Below are positions 1 to 8,166 of a stretch of 64,000 bases of DNA, piece by piece; position 1 is the first letter of the stretch, and each line of letters starts with the position of its first letter. This stretch comes from Acidobacteriota bacterium (GTDB lineage Bacteria; Acidobacteriota; Blastocatellia; UBA7656): contig JBFMDH010000009.1 in assembly GCA_040754075.1 (NCBI GenBank), forward strand, positions 171,703-235,702, given 5' to 3'. Made by a program: the position numbers and the translations under genes. A model generated the notes under the pieces. The model did no database searches. It was not told where the DNA came from and saw nothing but the letters and a program-made list of their open reading frames with translations.

Positions 1-29
1 ACAACCCCACCGGCGCGGCTGTTTCCCCA

Positions 30-932
30 TTAACGAAGGGGCTGGGGTTCACCATAGATAAAGTCATCCATCATGACGATGTCTTGTTTCTCGTCAGCCG
101 TTCCCGGAATGCCGTCGCCGCTGGTGATTCGGACACGGGCGATACGCGCATCCTCAAACACGATGCCGAGGAAAGAAAGGCTGCCGTCGCCCGGCGATGC
201 CGGAACGAAACTGCTGAACAACAACTCGCCATTGGCGGCAAAATACTCGACCAGGGTGCTGGCTTTACGATTTCCACGCTTCTTGCTAGACCCGCTCCCG
301 TCCGGTTGGTCAACATCCGTGAAGACCGCACTAAAACCAGTGACCGCCGCCGGCTTATTGCCGTTGTTGGGACCGGGTACGAAGAACTCGACGTCGGTAA
401 TCCTGCCGCCAATGGCGCTGAACAGGCGCGAGGAACTGAACGCAGTGAAGATGGTGGCGTAAGCCGGATTGTTGAACTGACCAGCCATTCCCCCCGGCGG
501 AAACAGCGCTGAATCGGCGGTGGCTGGCGCCTGAACGAATCCTGTGCCATCCGGCGTGGTGAAGAGCGCGCCGCGCGTGAACTGAAAGCCAGTGAACGGA
601 TTTGCGCTGACCACGGTGTTCTGATTAGTGGTGCTCCCGCCATCCCAGTTGATTTCGCGGCGACCGTGTTTGTCACGAGGACCCTGTTCATTACCATTGT
701 TTGCCCCGAGTGCCGCGCGGTAGGCATCAACTGAACTCTGAATCGAAGCGACCGTTGGTCCTGCCGCCTGAAATACGATGGGGGGAACAAAATCCTTCGG
801 TGATGATGAGGATGATGAGGAGGATGATGATTGATTCCCCTGCGCTTTTGCGACTGGGGGAACCGGGGGTAACATAATAACCGACAGCAAGCCAACGATG
901 GCGGTGACGGTCAAAATTATTAGCGTTTTCAT
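30..932 (-). CDS. Secreted protein of unknown function with polyserine stretch
   Basis: A 300-residue protein with a clear N-terminal signal peptide (hydrophobic stretch about residues 4-28), so it is probably exported. Ten consecutive serines follow at about residues 36-45 and likely form a flexible linker after cleavage. The rest is rich in Gly, Asn, Phe and Ser with alternating hydrophobic residues, which suggests a beta-rich fold. An Asp-rich stretch near the C-terminus (GDGIPGTADEKQD) could bind metal, but this is a guess. The start is supported by AAAGGAAAA upstream of the ATG. I do not recognise the family. The gene is transcribed toward the window edge and appears complete, with its stop at 30-32. 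The next gene in the same direction, an EthD-like protein, lies about 90 bases upstream. Confidence 0.75.
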   Translation of the reverse strand: MKTLIILTVTAIVGLLSVIMLPPVPPVAKAQGNQSSSSSSSSSSPKDFVPPIVFQAAGPTVASIQSSVDAYRAALGANNGNEQGPRDKHGRREINWDGGSTTNQNTVVSANPFTGFQFTRGALFTTPDGTGFVQAPATADSALFPPGGMAGQFNNPAYATIFTAFSSSRLFSAIGGRITDVEFFVPGPNNGNKPAAVTGFSAVFTDVDQPDGSGSSKKRGNRKASTLVEYFAANGELLFSSFVPASPGDGSLSFLGIVFEDARIARVRITSGDGIPGTADEKQDIVMMDDFIYGEPQPLR

Positions 933-1020
933 TGTTGTATTTTCCTTTCAAGAGGATTTGAATTGTGAATTTTCATTCAAGTGAATTTCCTACCTGTGCA
1001 TCAATTGAATTGTGGATACT

Positions 1021-1344
1021 TCACTTTGAGATGAGTATTTCATTAATCTGAATCACGGGTATTACATCGGTGTAGTAAGGCATATCGCCCTGCAATGCCG
1101 TGGCATGTGGCGTAAAAGCCGCCATGAATGCCTCGACTGACTCAAACAAAAAATGGCATATGGCAACATATGCCGCTTCCGAACCGGGAGGGGCGCAGCC
1201 AAGTCCCTTGTCAACCGAGACGCCTTTAAAGCCTGGATGGGTGCTCAGCAGGTCTATTGCCAGAGGAATATGCGTCTCGATGTAGTAGTCCATATCAAAG
1301 CGGGAACCCGGCTCGTTCGGGTAAAAGACACTGATTCTGACCAT
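1021..1344 (-). CDS. EthD family protein
   Basis: A 107-residue cytosolic protein that reads as an EthD-type ferredoxin-like alpha/beta barrel subunit. It opens with VRISVFYPN and carries the family-typical DMDYYIETHIPLA segment (about 18-30). It ends with a short strand including IPVIQINEI. EthD proteins were first linked to ethyl tert-butyl ether degradation, but most members are dimeric barrel proteins with no proven substrate, so no reaction is assigned. The length fits the family (about 100 residues). AAAGGAAAAACTT precedes the ATG and supports the start. The gene lies downstream of the TonB receptor, in the same direction, with a gap of 178 bases. Confidence 0.82.
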   Translation of the reverse strand: MVRISVFYPNEPGSRFDMDYYIETHIPLAIDLLSTHPGFKGVSVDKGLGCAPPGSEAAYVAICHFLFESVEAFMAAFTPHATALQGDMPYYTDVIPVIQINEILISK

Positions 1345-1522
1345 AAGTTTTTCCTTTCAGCAGGCGCGGAGGATCATCCCCCGCTGCCTGCTTTTCTCAT
1401 TCATCTGTTCTGTAAAAACTGCTCCGATAATCACCTTGGGTGTGGTGTCGCTGCGCCTTGACGATGAATGAACCAGACGCCGGCGAACCCTGAGGCTTAC
1501 CGGATAATTGCATCAAAGAACC

Positions 1523-4500
1523 TCAGAAGGCGTAGCGTACCTGGATGCGCCCTGTGCGATTGCCGCCATCGTTGAGGCGCACGTTGTTGAAGAACGGGTT
1601 GGTTACATCGCCGTTGCTCAGGTCGCTTGAAATACCCGGATTGGCAAAGCTGAAATTCGCATGATTGAACAGGTTGAAGAAATCAACGCGAATCTCAAGC
1701 CGGTGTCCTTCAAATGGCAGATGGAAGGCTTTGTTGACGCTTGCATCGAAGCTGTTGACGCGATTCCCTCGTAAGGTGTTGCGTCCTGCGAGGTGCACGC
1801 GATTTGCCGGGTCAACCAGAAAGCGGGCGTTTGCCGGATCAATAGGCTTGCCGTCGAGGTCAACAAAACCATTGCCAAGAAACCCGAACAGCGAATTGGC
1901 GAACGCCACCGACGTAGCTGGCGCGTTGGGGTTACCGAGCGTCGGGCGGTCGTTGAAAGAATTCAAATCGCCGTTCAAATCGATGCCACCCACAAACGGA
2001 CTCTCCACCGCCCCGGATTGAATGCGGTAGATTCCTGAAAGCGTCCAGCCGCCGGCGACCTCGCCAAGCAGCCCTCGCGCCGGACCCGGCACATCCCAGA
2101 TGAATGACCACACCGCAGAATGCGGAACGTCGAACGAGGCGACGCTACGGTCTACGCTGCGGTCGAACGGGTTTGACCCCACGCTGCTGCCGCCCGTGGT
2201 GACGAAGACTTCACTGTTGACGTTGTCAATGGTTTTTGAATAGGTATAGGCAAAGCGGGCGAGCACGCCTTTGTGCAAGCCGCGTTCGACGCGCGTCTGT
2301 AGAGAATGATAGAGAGAGTCGCCGCCGTTGGTGCGCAAAGTCACCGGTCCGCGAGTCGAAAAAATGCGCACGCCATCAACGCCGGGATTCAACTGTTCAT
2401 TGATTAACAGTCGCGTCCCGCGTGAACCAACATAAGCAACATCAACGATGACATTACCCGGTGCCTGACGCTGCACCCCCAGATTCCATAAATGGGTCAG
2501 CGGGTTCACCAGATTGGCATCGACGCTGGTGATACCGGCAAACGGGTTCGGAGCTCCGGTTGTCGGCAGAGAATTCTCCCCGGCGTTTGCAAAGCCACGA
2601 CCACCGGCTGTTGACCCCAGCGTAGTAACGCCGAAAGCGTTCGGCGAAGAAGCCGCCGTGTTATCCAGAATGTTGTTGAAGAACACGTCATAGCTGATGC
2701 CGTAGCCGCCACGTATCACCGTCTTGTCTGCGCCAAACAGCCAGGTGGCAAAGCGTGGTGTGTAAGCAAAGCTGAAGCGCGGCGCAAAGTTGTTATTATC
2801 GCGCTGCTGCCGGACAACTGTGTCAAGTGGGGCATCGAAACCCGCGAATGCCGGGAATTGAATCACGTTAAACGGCGTGCCGTAGTTCTCATAGCGCAAG
2901 CCTAAATTCAAAGTTAAATTCGCGGTCACCCGCCAACTGTCGTTGACAAAATAGGACTGCTGGAAAGCGTCCGGGAAAATCACCGGATTCCCAAATACCC
3001 GCGAAGCGAAAACCCCCTGGGTGCCTGAAAAGCCATCCACGAAATTGCCAAAGGCAGGGAATCCACCACCGGTTGAAAAAGTCAAACTCCCTCTGCCGTT
3101 GAAGGGCACGTTTTCTTTTGCAATCTGGCGCAACAAATCCACCCCCGCGCGAATCGTGTGGTCGCCAATCGTGTAGGTGATGGTGTCCTGAAACTGGTAG
3201 TTGTTAAAGATGCGCGATTGCGGGAAGGTTGCGGAAAGCCCCACACTGGCGATGTTGGTCGCGCCGAAAACGAATTGCGGGCTGTTGAGGGTTGCCGGGT
3301 CTTGAGGATTGAATGCCGCATTGAATCGCCCGTAAGAAAACCGGAACTCATTCAACAGCTTCGGCGACAGGGTACGGGTGTGGCTGGCATAGAAATTCTG
3401 CACACGACTCGGCGCATCAATCCCGAACCCTTGAAATGCCGACGGAATCTGGTTTTTGAAGAGTTGGTCATCAAACACGTAACGGAATGCCAGGACATCC
3501 TTCGCGCCCAGCGCCCAATCAACCCGCGTCAGAAATTGATAATCGTCTACGCGCTGACTGATGCCCGTGAGGGTTGCCGTTGCGAAGGGGATGTTCTGGC
3601 GATTGCCCCCAAGCGGAATTTGAATGACGTTGGTGATGCCGCGCAAATCACCTACGATACCCAGATAGCGGTCGAGATTCGCGCTACTGCCCTGCGGAAA
3701 CAGCGACCGCAATGTCGCAAACCCTTCGGCTGTTGGCACCACGGCTGAAGCGGTCGTCGTAGAGCGAAATGGCGATGCCTGAAAAGTGCCAAAGAAGAAC
3801 AAGCGGTCTTTTTTAATGGGTCCGCCAATTGAGAAACCATAATTGTTCGCAATCGAAACCGGCACCGAGGTCAAACCCTCATTGACTTTCTGACCGTTGC
3901 TCAAAGAAGCCAGGGCGCTTGAAGTAATGACATCATAAACCGACCCATGAAATTGATTGGTTCCATTGCGAGTCACCAGGTTGACGACCGCGCCGCCTGC
4001 CCGTCCATATTCGGCAGAGTTGTTTGCCCCGAGAACCGAGACTTCGCGATAGCCATCACGCAGAATTGGCAGGTAGAACTGACCGGTAATCGCATTGTCA
4101 TTATTGTCGGTTCCATCGAGTAATTGGTTGTTGGCGCGCGGGCGTAGCCCGTTGATGGAAAATTCTGTTCCTTGCACGAACCCGCCTGCCAGCACCCCAG
4201 GCGCAACCACGCCCGGCAGGGTGAAGACCAGATTCGCCGGATTGAGAGCGCCCACCGGCAAATCAACAATCTGGCGCGGGTCAAGGGTATTGGCGCGCGT
4301 GCCATCCTGTTTTTGCAAGATTACTCCGCTGTCGGTATTGACGTTGACCACTTCGCTGGAACCGCCGACTTCGAGAGTGAAGGAAGTGTCAGTGGTTTGC
4401 GCTGCGGCGATGGTCACATTTTCCTTTACAGCGGTTTTAAAACCATCGGCTTTGATTTCTATTTTGTAAGTGCCGGGGTCAACCGCATCAAGGCGGAATG

Positions 4501-4729
4501 TGCCCTCAGGGGTTAAAGCCGTCTCACGTGAGACATTGGTTGAGATATTAGTAATTTTGATAGTGCCGCCGGAGATGGCTGCACCGGTAGGATCCGTGAC
4601 GGTTCCCACCACAATACCTTTGCTGGATTGGGCAATGACCACAGGGGTCGTAAATGGCAATACCAGCGTAATGATGAATAGTAAGCTTGCGGATATTGCC
4701 AGCCCTTTCATCCTAGAGAATCGGTTCAT
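1523..4729 (-). CDS. TonB-dependent receptor with carboxypeptidase-regulatory-like domain (Oar-like)
   Basis: A 1068-residue outer-membrane receptor. A signal peptide (about 1-33) is followed by a carboxypeptidase-regulatory-like/CNA-B beta-sandwich (about 38-120; GIVVGTVTDPTGA...). A plug domain follows (about 130-260; EFSINGLRPRANNQLLDG and GGAVVNLVTRNGTN). The long beta-barrel ends RTGRIQVRYAF, and the terminal Phe matches the signal read by the outer-membrane assembly machinery. This Oar-like architecture is abundant in Acidobacteria. Ligands are usually unknown but often taken to be oligosaccharides or peptides. The start has ACGGAGG upstream. The JAMM-like exported protein gene ends only 45 bases upstream on the same strand, so the two may be co-transcribed. 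Substrate uptake is inferred from family only. Confidence 0.93.
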   Translation of the reverse strand: MNRFSRMKGLAISASLLFIITLVLPFTTPVVIAQSSKGIVVGTVTDPTGAAISGGTIKITNISTNVSRETALTPEGTFRLDAVDPGTYKIEIKADGFKTAVKENVTIAAAQTTDTSFTLEVGGSSEVVNVNTDSGVILQKQDGTRANTLDPRQIVDLPVGALNPANLVFTLPGVVAPGVLAGGFVQGTEFSINGLRPRANNQLLDGTDNNDNAITGQFYLPILRDGYREVSVLGANNSAEYGRAGGAVVNLVTRNGTNQFHGSVYDVITSSALASLSNGQKVNEGLTSVPVSIANNYGFSIGGPIKKDRLFFFGTFQASPFRSTTTASAVVPTAEGFATLRSLFPQGSSANLDRYLGIVGDLRGITNVIQIPLGGNRQNIPFATATLTGISQRVDDYQFLTRVDWALGAKDVLAFRYVFDDQLFKNQIPSAFQGFGIDAPSRVQNFYASHTRTLSPKLLNEFRFSYGRFNAAFNPQDPATLNSPQFVFGATNIASVGLSATFPQSRIFNNYQFQDTITYTIGDHTIRAGVDLLRQIAKENVPFNGRGSLTFSTGGGFPAFGNFVDGFSGTQGVFASRVFGNPVIFPDAFQQSYFVNDSWRVTANLTLNLGLRYENYGTPFNVIQFPAFAGFDAPLDTVVRQQRDNNNFAPRFSFAYTPRFATWLFGADKTVIRGGYGISYDVFFNNILDNTAASSPNAFGVTTLGSTAGGRGFANAGENSLPTTGAPNPFAGITSVDANLVNPLTHLWNLGVQRQAPGNVIVDVAYVGSRGTRLLINEQLNPGVDGVRIFSTRGPVTLRTNGGDSLYHSLQTRVERGLHKGVLARFAYTYSKTIDNVNSEVFVTTGGSSVGSNPFDRSVDRSVASFDVPHSAVWSFIWDVPGPARGLLGEVAGGWTLSGIYRIQSGAVESPFVGGIDLNGDLNSFNDRPTLGNPNAPATSVAFANSLFGFLGNGFVDLDGKPIDPANARFLVDPANRVHLAGRNTLRGNRVNSFDASVNKAFHLPFEGHRLEIRVDFFNLFNHANFSFANPGISSDLSNGDVTNPFFNNVRLNDGGNRTGRIQVRYAF

Positions 4730-4774
4730 TATTTGCCTCCGTAGGTTTTGGTATCCACCTGACTGTGAGGTGGT

Positions 4775-5476
4775 TTATTGATGTTGCTTGCCATCTGCGG
4801 CAGCAACATCTTTCGGGTTACAGGAATCAAGAATTCGATGCCGGGAATTGACGAGATTCCCAAGCCATTTCTGTAATCCCTCCGGGTAGGTTGAATGGTC
4901 AAGCCAATCGAGATCGTTCAGCACCTTGCTGGTCTGTCTGATGGCAGGGTCGTACATATACATGCCCTTGATGGTAATCGTGAAAATCGGAATCCCATAT
5001 TTGTCAGCAACACGCCGGTCTTGCTCTGAGGGTTTTGGCTCACAGTTATTCGGATGCGTATGAATGATTGCCAGCGTCGCCGGATTCCAGGTGAAAGTGA
5101 CCTTTTGATACTCGTTGGTGCGACCCTGCGATTTGCCGATGTAACTGCCATCTTCCATCCGAAAGATCAACACCGCGCCCTCATAGCCATTCATCCCGTA
5201 ACCCGACACAATCCACGCTCTTTTAAATTCGTTTAATAGCTCTTTGTCAGTATCAGCAGGCGCGCGAGTAACCGACAGGGAACGCGCGCCTGAAGGGATG
5301 AATGAGTTATTACACAGGGGTGCGAGCATCTGCCCGCTTTTCACATCACCTCGGTCATTATTTGTCGGGGCGATGGGTTGTCTCTGACCGTAAGTCGCGG
5401 TCGCGACCCATAAGGTCAATAATCCAATTGAGCAAAGTTTGATTGCCTGCAAAAATTTTTTTTCGGACTGGTTCAT
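4775..5476 (-). CDS. Exported JAB/JAMM-like metallopeptidase-fold protein
   Basis: A 233-residue protein with a signal peptide or membrane anchor (about 8-31; AIKLCSIGLLTLWVATATYG). The centre holds IIHTHPNNCEPKPSEQD, which fits the JAMM zinc motif H-x-H-x(7-10)-S-x2-D. An upstream acidic residue (ILIFRMEDGSYIG region) could supply the glutamate. DUF4329-like and other secreted JAB-like proteins share this pattern; DUF4329 is my best match but is not certain. The reaction is unproven, but an isopeptidase or amidase acting outside the cytoplasm is plausible. AAGGAGAAAATCA before the ATG supports the start. It sits 45 bases upstream of the TonB receptor gene, suggesting a shared transcript. Confidence 0.68.
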   Translation of the reverse strand: MNQSEKKFLQAIKLCSIGLLTLWVATATYGQRQPIAPTNNDRGDVKSGQMLAPLCNNSFIPSGARSLSVTRAPADTDKELLNEFKRAWIVSGYGMNGYEGAVLIFRMEDGSYIGKSQGRTNEYQKVTFTWNPATLAIIHTHPNNCEPKPSEQDRRVADKYGIPIFTITIKGMYMYDPAIRQTSKVLNDLDWLDHSTYPEGLQKWLGNLVNSRHRILDSCNPKDVAAADGKQHQ

Positions 5477-6047
5477 TGATTTTCTCCTTCACTTCTTTTG
5501 AAAACTTATTTCAATCCCAGACCGCTTGCGTTGTTGTTTTCAGTTATTGTTTTTTTAAGTATTCGGGTATTCGTTCGTGTTGTAATCGCCATAACCCGGC
5601 AACCGGACGTACCCGCGCAACTACCAACTTCGTCGAGTTCAATCTTCAGCGAGCAAATGTTTTTTGTCCGCACCGCAAAGCGTAAGTTATCGGTTTGGCA
5701 ATCGCGGTAATGAATCTATTGCCGCGATTGTCCGTCCACTGTGAAACAATGGATGGGCATTCCCAATGGCAGCGCGTCGCTGACAGATGCTTCGCGGTTT
5801 TCTATGGCTTATGCCAGGCGAGCATTTTTCGGTTTATGCCAGGCGAGTATTCTTCATCGGTAAGCTTTGAGGAATTCATTATGGTTTCTCCTAAAAAATG
5901 TGGGTTAAGCTGGTTCACTCAACGGCAACCCCGAATTGATAATGAAATAATTCATCGGCTGGCTTTAAGGTTTGGGCTGCTTTCATTAATGGAAGCAGCC
6001 CATTCGCGGGCTGACGAGAAAGCGAGGCGAAACCCGCGCCCAGCCAA
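5477..6047. other. Intergenic stretch without a convincing gene
   Basis: A 571-base gap between two minus-strand genes. It contains a hairpin (CAATCGCGG at 5699-5707 with CCGCGATTG at 5722-5730) and two near-identical 16-base direct repeats around 5812 and 5832 (ATGCCAGGCGAG core). A near-palindrome lies at 5974-6001. Short open frames exist on the plus strand but have no recognisable content. Confidence 0.5.
5974..6001 (-). terminator. Hairpin downstream of the 6048-7463 gene
   Basis: GGGCTGCTT and AAGCAGCCC flank a CATTAATG centre, giving a 28-base near-perfect palindrome (one G-U pair in RNA). It lies 47 bases past the stop of the minus-strand gene. There is no U-tract, so its role as a terminator is uncertain. 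Confidence 0.4.
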
Positions 6048-7463
6048 TTATTGTTGTTTCGCTCGCTCGCTTTGAGGAGCCAGCTTGGTAAACATCACAC
6101 CCTTCTCTGCGGATTGATTGAAGGCATCGGGGTGCAGCAGCAGTCCCCGTTCGTTATCCGGTTTCTGTTCTTCGACAGGAATGCGATGTTTGTTGGCATA
6201 AGCATCGTGACGAATACCGGTCACTTGCCAGGAGACCTTGACGTTGGGCGCGTTGGTTTTGACAACGAAACGATTGTCTTTGATTTCTTCGCCAACGATG
6301 GCTTGAGCGAAAGTGCCGATAACCGTGAGTTGATAGCGAAAATCCTGATTGAGCGCCTCGAACCAATTGGGCAGCGTGACCGTCGCCTCGCCGTTGGCAT
6401 CGGTGGTGATCGTGCCGTTATAGATGTTCATCATGTCGGGCGATTCGACGAACGAGTGGTAGAGGTATTTGTTTTCAGGGTCGAGCGGGTGATCGATTTT
6501 GAATGAGCCACCGGCTTTCGACAAATTGCCGGTGACTTGAACATTGCCAGCGAATTTTCCAGCCAGTCCGTCTGTTGCACCTTCAAGTCCGAGTCCTCCA
6601 ACAGCGAACACGCCAATCCCGCCTTCATTTCCTTCGCCTCTGCCAATTCCGCCCTCCGCATTCAAGCCATCTCCGCCGAATTGTTTGAGTCCGTCCCCGC
6701 CTTTCACGAAAATACCAACACCGCCATCGATGCCGGCACCGCCTTTGACAAGGAATCCCTTGCCTCCGGCAGACGCCATGCTACTTCCGCCCGAACTCTC
6801 TATTCCATTGCCGCCGACGCCGACGTTGTTGGCGCCGTGGACGCTAATTGCCGCATTGTTTCCAGTGATTGCTCTCACAGCAATCACCGCCCCATTATTA
6901 CTTGGAGCGGTTAAGCTCAGAGGCAAGCGTATGCCCAACGGATTTGCTGCCGTGCCGTCGCCGGTGAGGGTTAAGTCGCGCGCCACCGTACCCAAGGCAT
7001 TTGGCGCGTCAATCGTCAAGGTGTTGCCATTGGGGGTAATCTTAATGTTGGTGCCTGCGACTAGCGTCACATCGCCTTTCAAACCGTTCAAACTGCTGAC
7101 AACTTGTCCCGCAGAGAGTGCGGTCTTCTGCACTGTGCCGTCGGGAAATTTGTAGCCGCCCAAAGTCGTTTCAATCATGCCCTGCACAGTCAGCGGCGAA
7201 GTCGGTGTGGTTGTGCCGATGCCGATTTTGCCGCTCTTGTCTTCGGTGATGATGGAATTGCCAAGCGTAAAACTGATGCCGTCAAACCCCACCCATTTGC
7301 TGAGTTGTCCGGCGATGCCGCCGCCGCTGATGCCTGATACGGCGGCACCGTTAGCTTTTTTGGCGGTCGGTTGATTAGCTGTTGTAGTGGTCTGAGCGCG
7401 CGTGATGACGGCAAATGCCGTTAGCAGCAGCGCCCATAACAGTGTGTTAAACGTGTGTCTCAT
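6048..7463 (-). CDS. Secreted Gly-rich beta-helix/tail-fibre-like protein
   Basis: A 471-residue exported protein with a signal peptide (about 1-23). It then has the KIGIGTTTPTSPLTVQG and YKFPDGTVQKTA segments (about 80-115) typical of phage-tail-fibre or head-domain-like repeats in bacterial surface proteins. The middle (about 220-300) is very rich in Gly-Gly pairs (GGAGIDGGVG, GGDGLKQFGG), consistent with a trimeric beta-helix or stalk. The C-terminal 150 residues are a beta-rich domain (LPNWFEALNQDFRYQLTVIG) often found after such stalks. This suggests a cell-surface or secreted fibre. The start ATG has a GGAAGGAAA site rather far upstream (about 15 bases), so translation may be weak. Function is unknown. 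Confidence 0.75.
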   Translation of the reverse strand: MRHTFNTLLWALLLTAFAVITRAQTTTTANQPTAKKANGAAVSGISGGGIAGQLSKWVGFDGISFTLGNSIITEDKSGKIGIGTTTPTSPLTVQGMIETTLGGYKFPDGTVQKTALSAGQVVSSLNGLKGDVTLVAGTNIKITPNGNTLTIDAPNALGTVARDLTLTGDGTAANPLGIRLPLSLTAPSNNGAVIAVRAITGNNAAISVHGANNVGVGGNGIESSGGSSMASAGGKGFLVKGGAGIDGGVGIFVKGGDGLKQFGGDGLNAEGGIGRGEGNEGGIGVFAVGGLGLEGATDGLAGKFAGNVQVTGNLSKAGGSFKIDHPLDPENKYLYHSFVESPDMMNIYNGTITTDANGEATVTLPNWFEALNQDFRYQLTVIGTFAQAIVGEEIKDNRFVVKTNAPNVKVSWQVTGIRHDAYANKHRIPVEEQKPDNERGLLLHPDAFNQSAEKGVMFTKLAPQSERAKQQ

Positions 7464-7876
7464 TGGTGTTTTTAAGATGGTTTCCTTCCTGAATTAATAT
7501 TTCTATCCAATACTGAGCCAGCAGCAGCCGTGGCGTTCGGTTCGCGCCGGGGTTCAACTTCACAAGCGCGAACCGCCTGAGTTACCGCATCCGTTGAGGG
7601 TTGCGCTCACTCGATGGCGCGCTACTGCTGGACGCTCGATGCTGAGACCGCCGATGCGCTGGTCACTCTCATCATCAAAGTGAAAGCATAGTTGTGGTGA
7701 GGCAGGGAAGTCATAAACTTGTTGTAAAGGTGTGGTTATGTTTCGGTAATGCCCGCGACAGCGGCTCAGGCGGTGTCGCGCCTGCGACACGCAGCCAGGG
7801 GTCTCCTGTCTCACAAACTCTATAGCGAATGTCAGCCATTCGCTGTGATTGCCTATCGGCATCTGAGACGTTCGCG
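7464..7876. other. Intergenic stretch with a duplicated upstream motif
   Basis: A 413-base gap. Several short frames are open, but none has recognisable protein content. It holds the first copy of a two-part motif (GGAAGTCATAAAC at 7706-7718, TTTCGGTAA at 7741-7749) that recurs just before the regulator at 8167. Confidence 0.45.
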
Positions 7877-8104
7877 TTATTTTCCTGATGATTGTTCTAT
7901 AACTGAGTGATTACCGTATTCGGGGTAATTGACTTCTGTGAGCATCATGGCAATAAAATCAAGTAATTCGTCGAGCGAGTGAAAGTGCGTTGCATGGTAG
8001 GAAGCCATATGTTCAACCCGTCCTTCAAATTGTCCGGTTGCCATATTGGTTTCCGGGCGAAATTGAATGACGAAAGCTGCTCTGTATTGCCATCTCCTCA
8101 TCAA
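7877..8104 (-). CDS. Small conserved protein, unknown function
   Basis: A 75-residue cytosolic protein with an even spread of charged and hydrophobic residues: an N-terminal strand (QYRAAFVIQFRP), FEGRVEHMASYHATHFHS in the middle, and a helix (LDELLDFIAMML). Small proteins with this kind of FxGRVEHxAS...FxSLxELLxFI pattern recur in Acidobacteria and Chloroflexi and often sit near winged-helix/AAA/TPR regulators. That recollection is from memory and was not searched. No function is known to me. It is divergent from the regulator beginning at 8167, with 62 bases between starts, so the two may share a control region. The exact start is uncertain because two ATGs are adjacent. Confidence 0.6.
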   Translation of the reverse strand: MMRRWQYRAAFVIQFRPETNMATGQFEGRVEHMASYHATHFHSLDELLDFIAMMLTEVNYPEYGNHSVIEQSSGK

Positions 8105-8130
8105 GAGTGGATAATAGTCGAGCGTGTCTT

Positions 8131-8163
8131 GGAAGTCATAAACCTGCCGTAACGTTTCGGTAA
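8131..8163 (+). promoter_or_regulatory. Duplicated upstream motif before the winged-helix regulator
   Basis: GGAAGTCATAAAC (8131-8143) and TTTCGGTAA (8155-8163) lie just before the regulator start. An identical 13-mer plus 9-mer occur at 7706-7718 and 7741-7749, with different internal spacing. TAACGTTT is also repeated in tandem here (8150-8168). This could be an operator for the adjacent winged-helix protein or a remnant of a local duplication. It is inference only. Confidence 0.35.
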
Positions 8164-8166
8164 CGT

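Noticed and set aside
71..895. Long open frames overlapping the first secreted protein gene
   Set aside because: Lack protein-like composition and no start signal; the frame with the signal peptide and polyserine is the coherent one.
7560..7862. 100-codon minus-strand frame
   Set aside because: No Shine-Dalgarno site, no recognised motif and composition unlike neighbouring genes.
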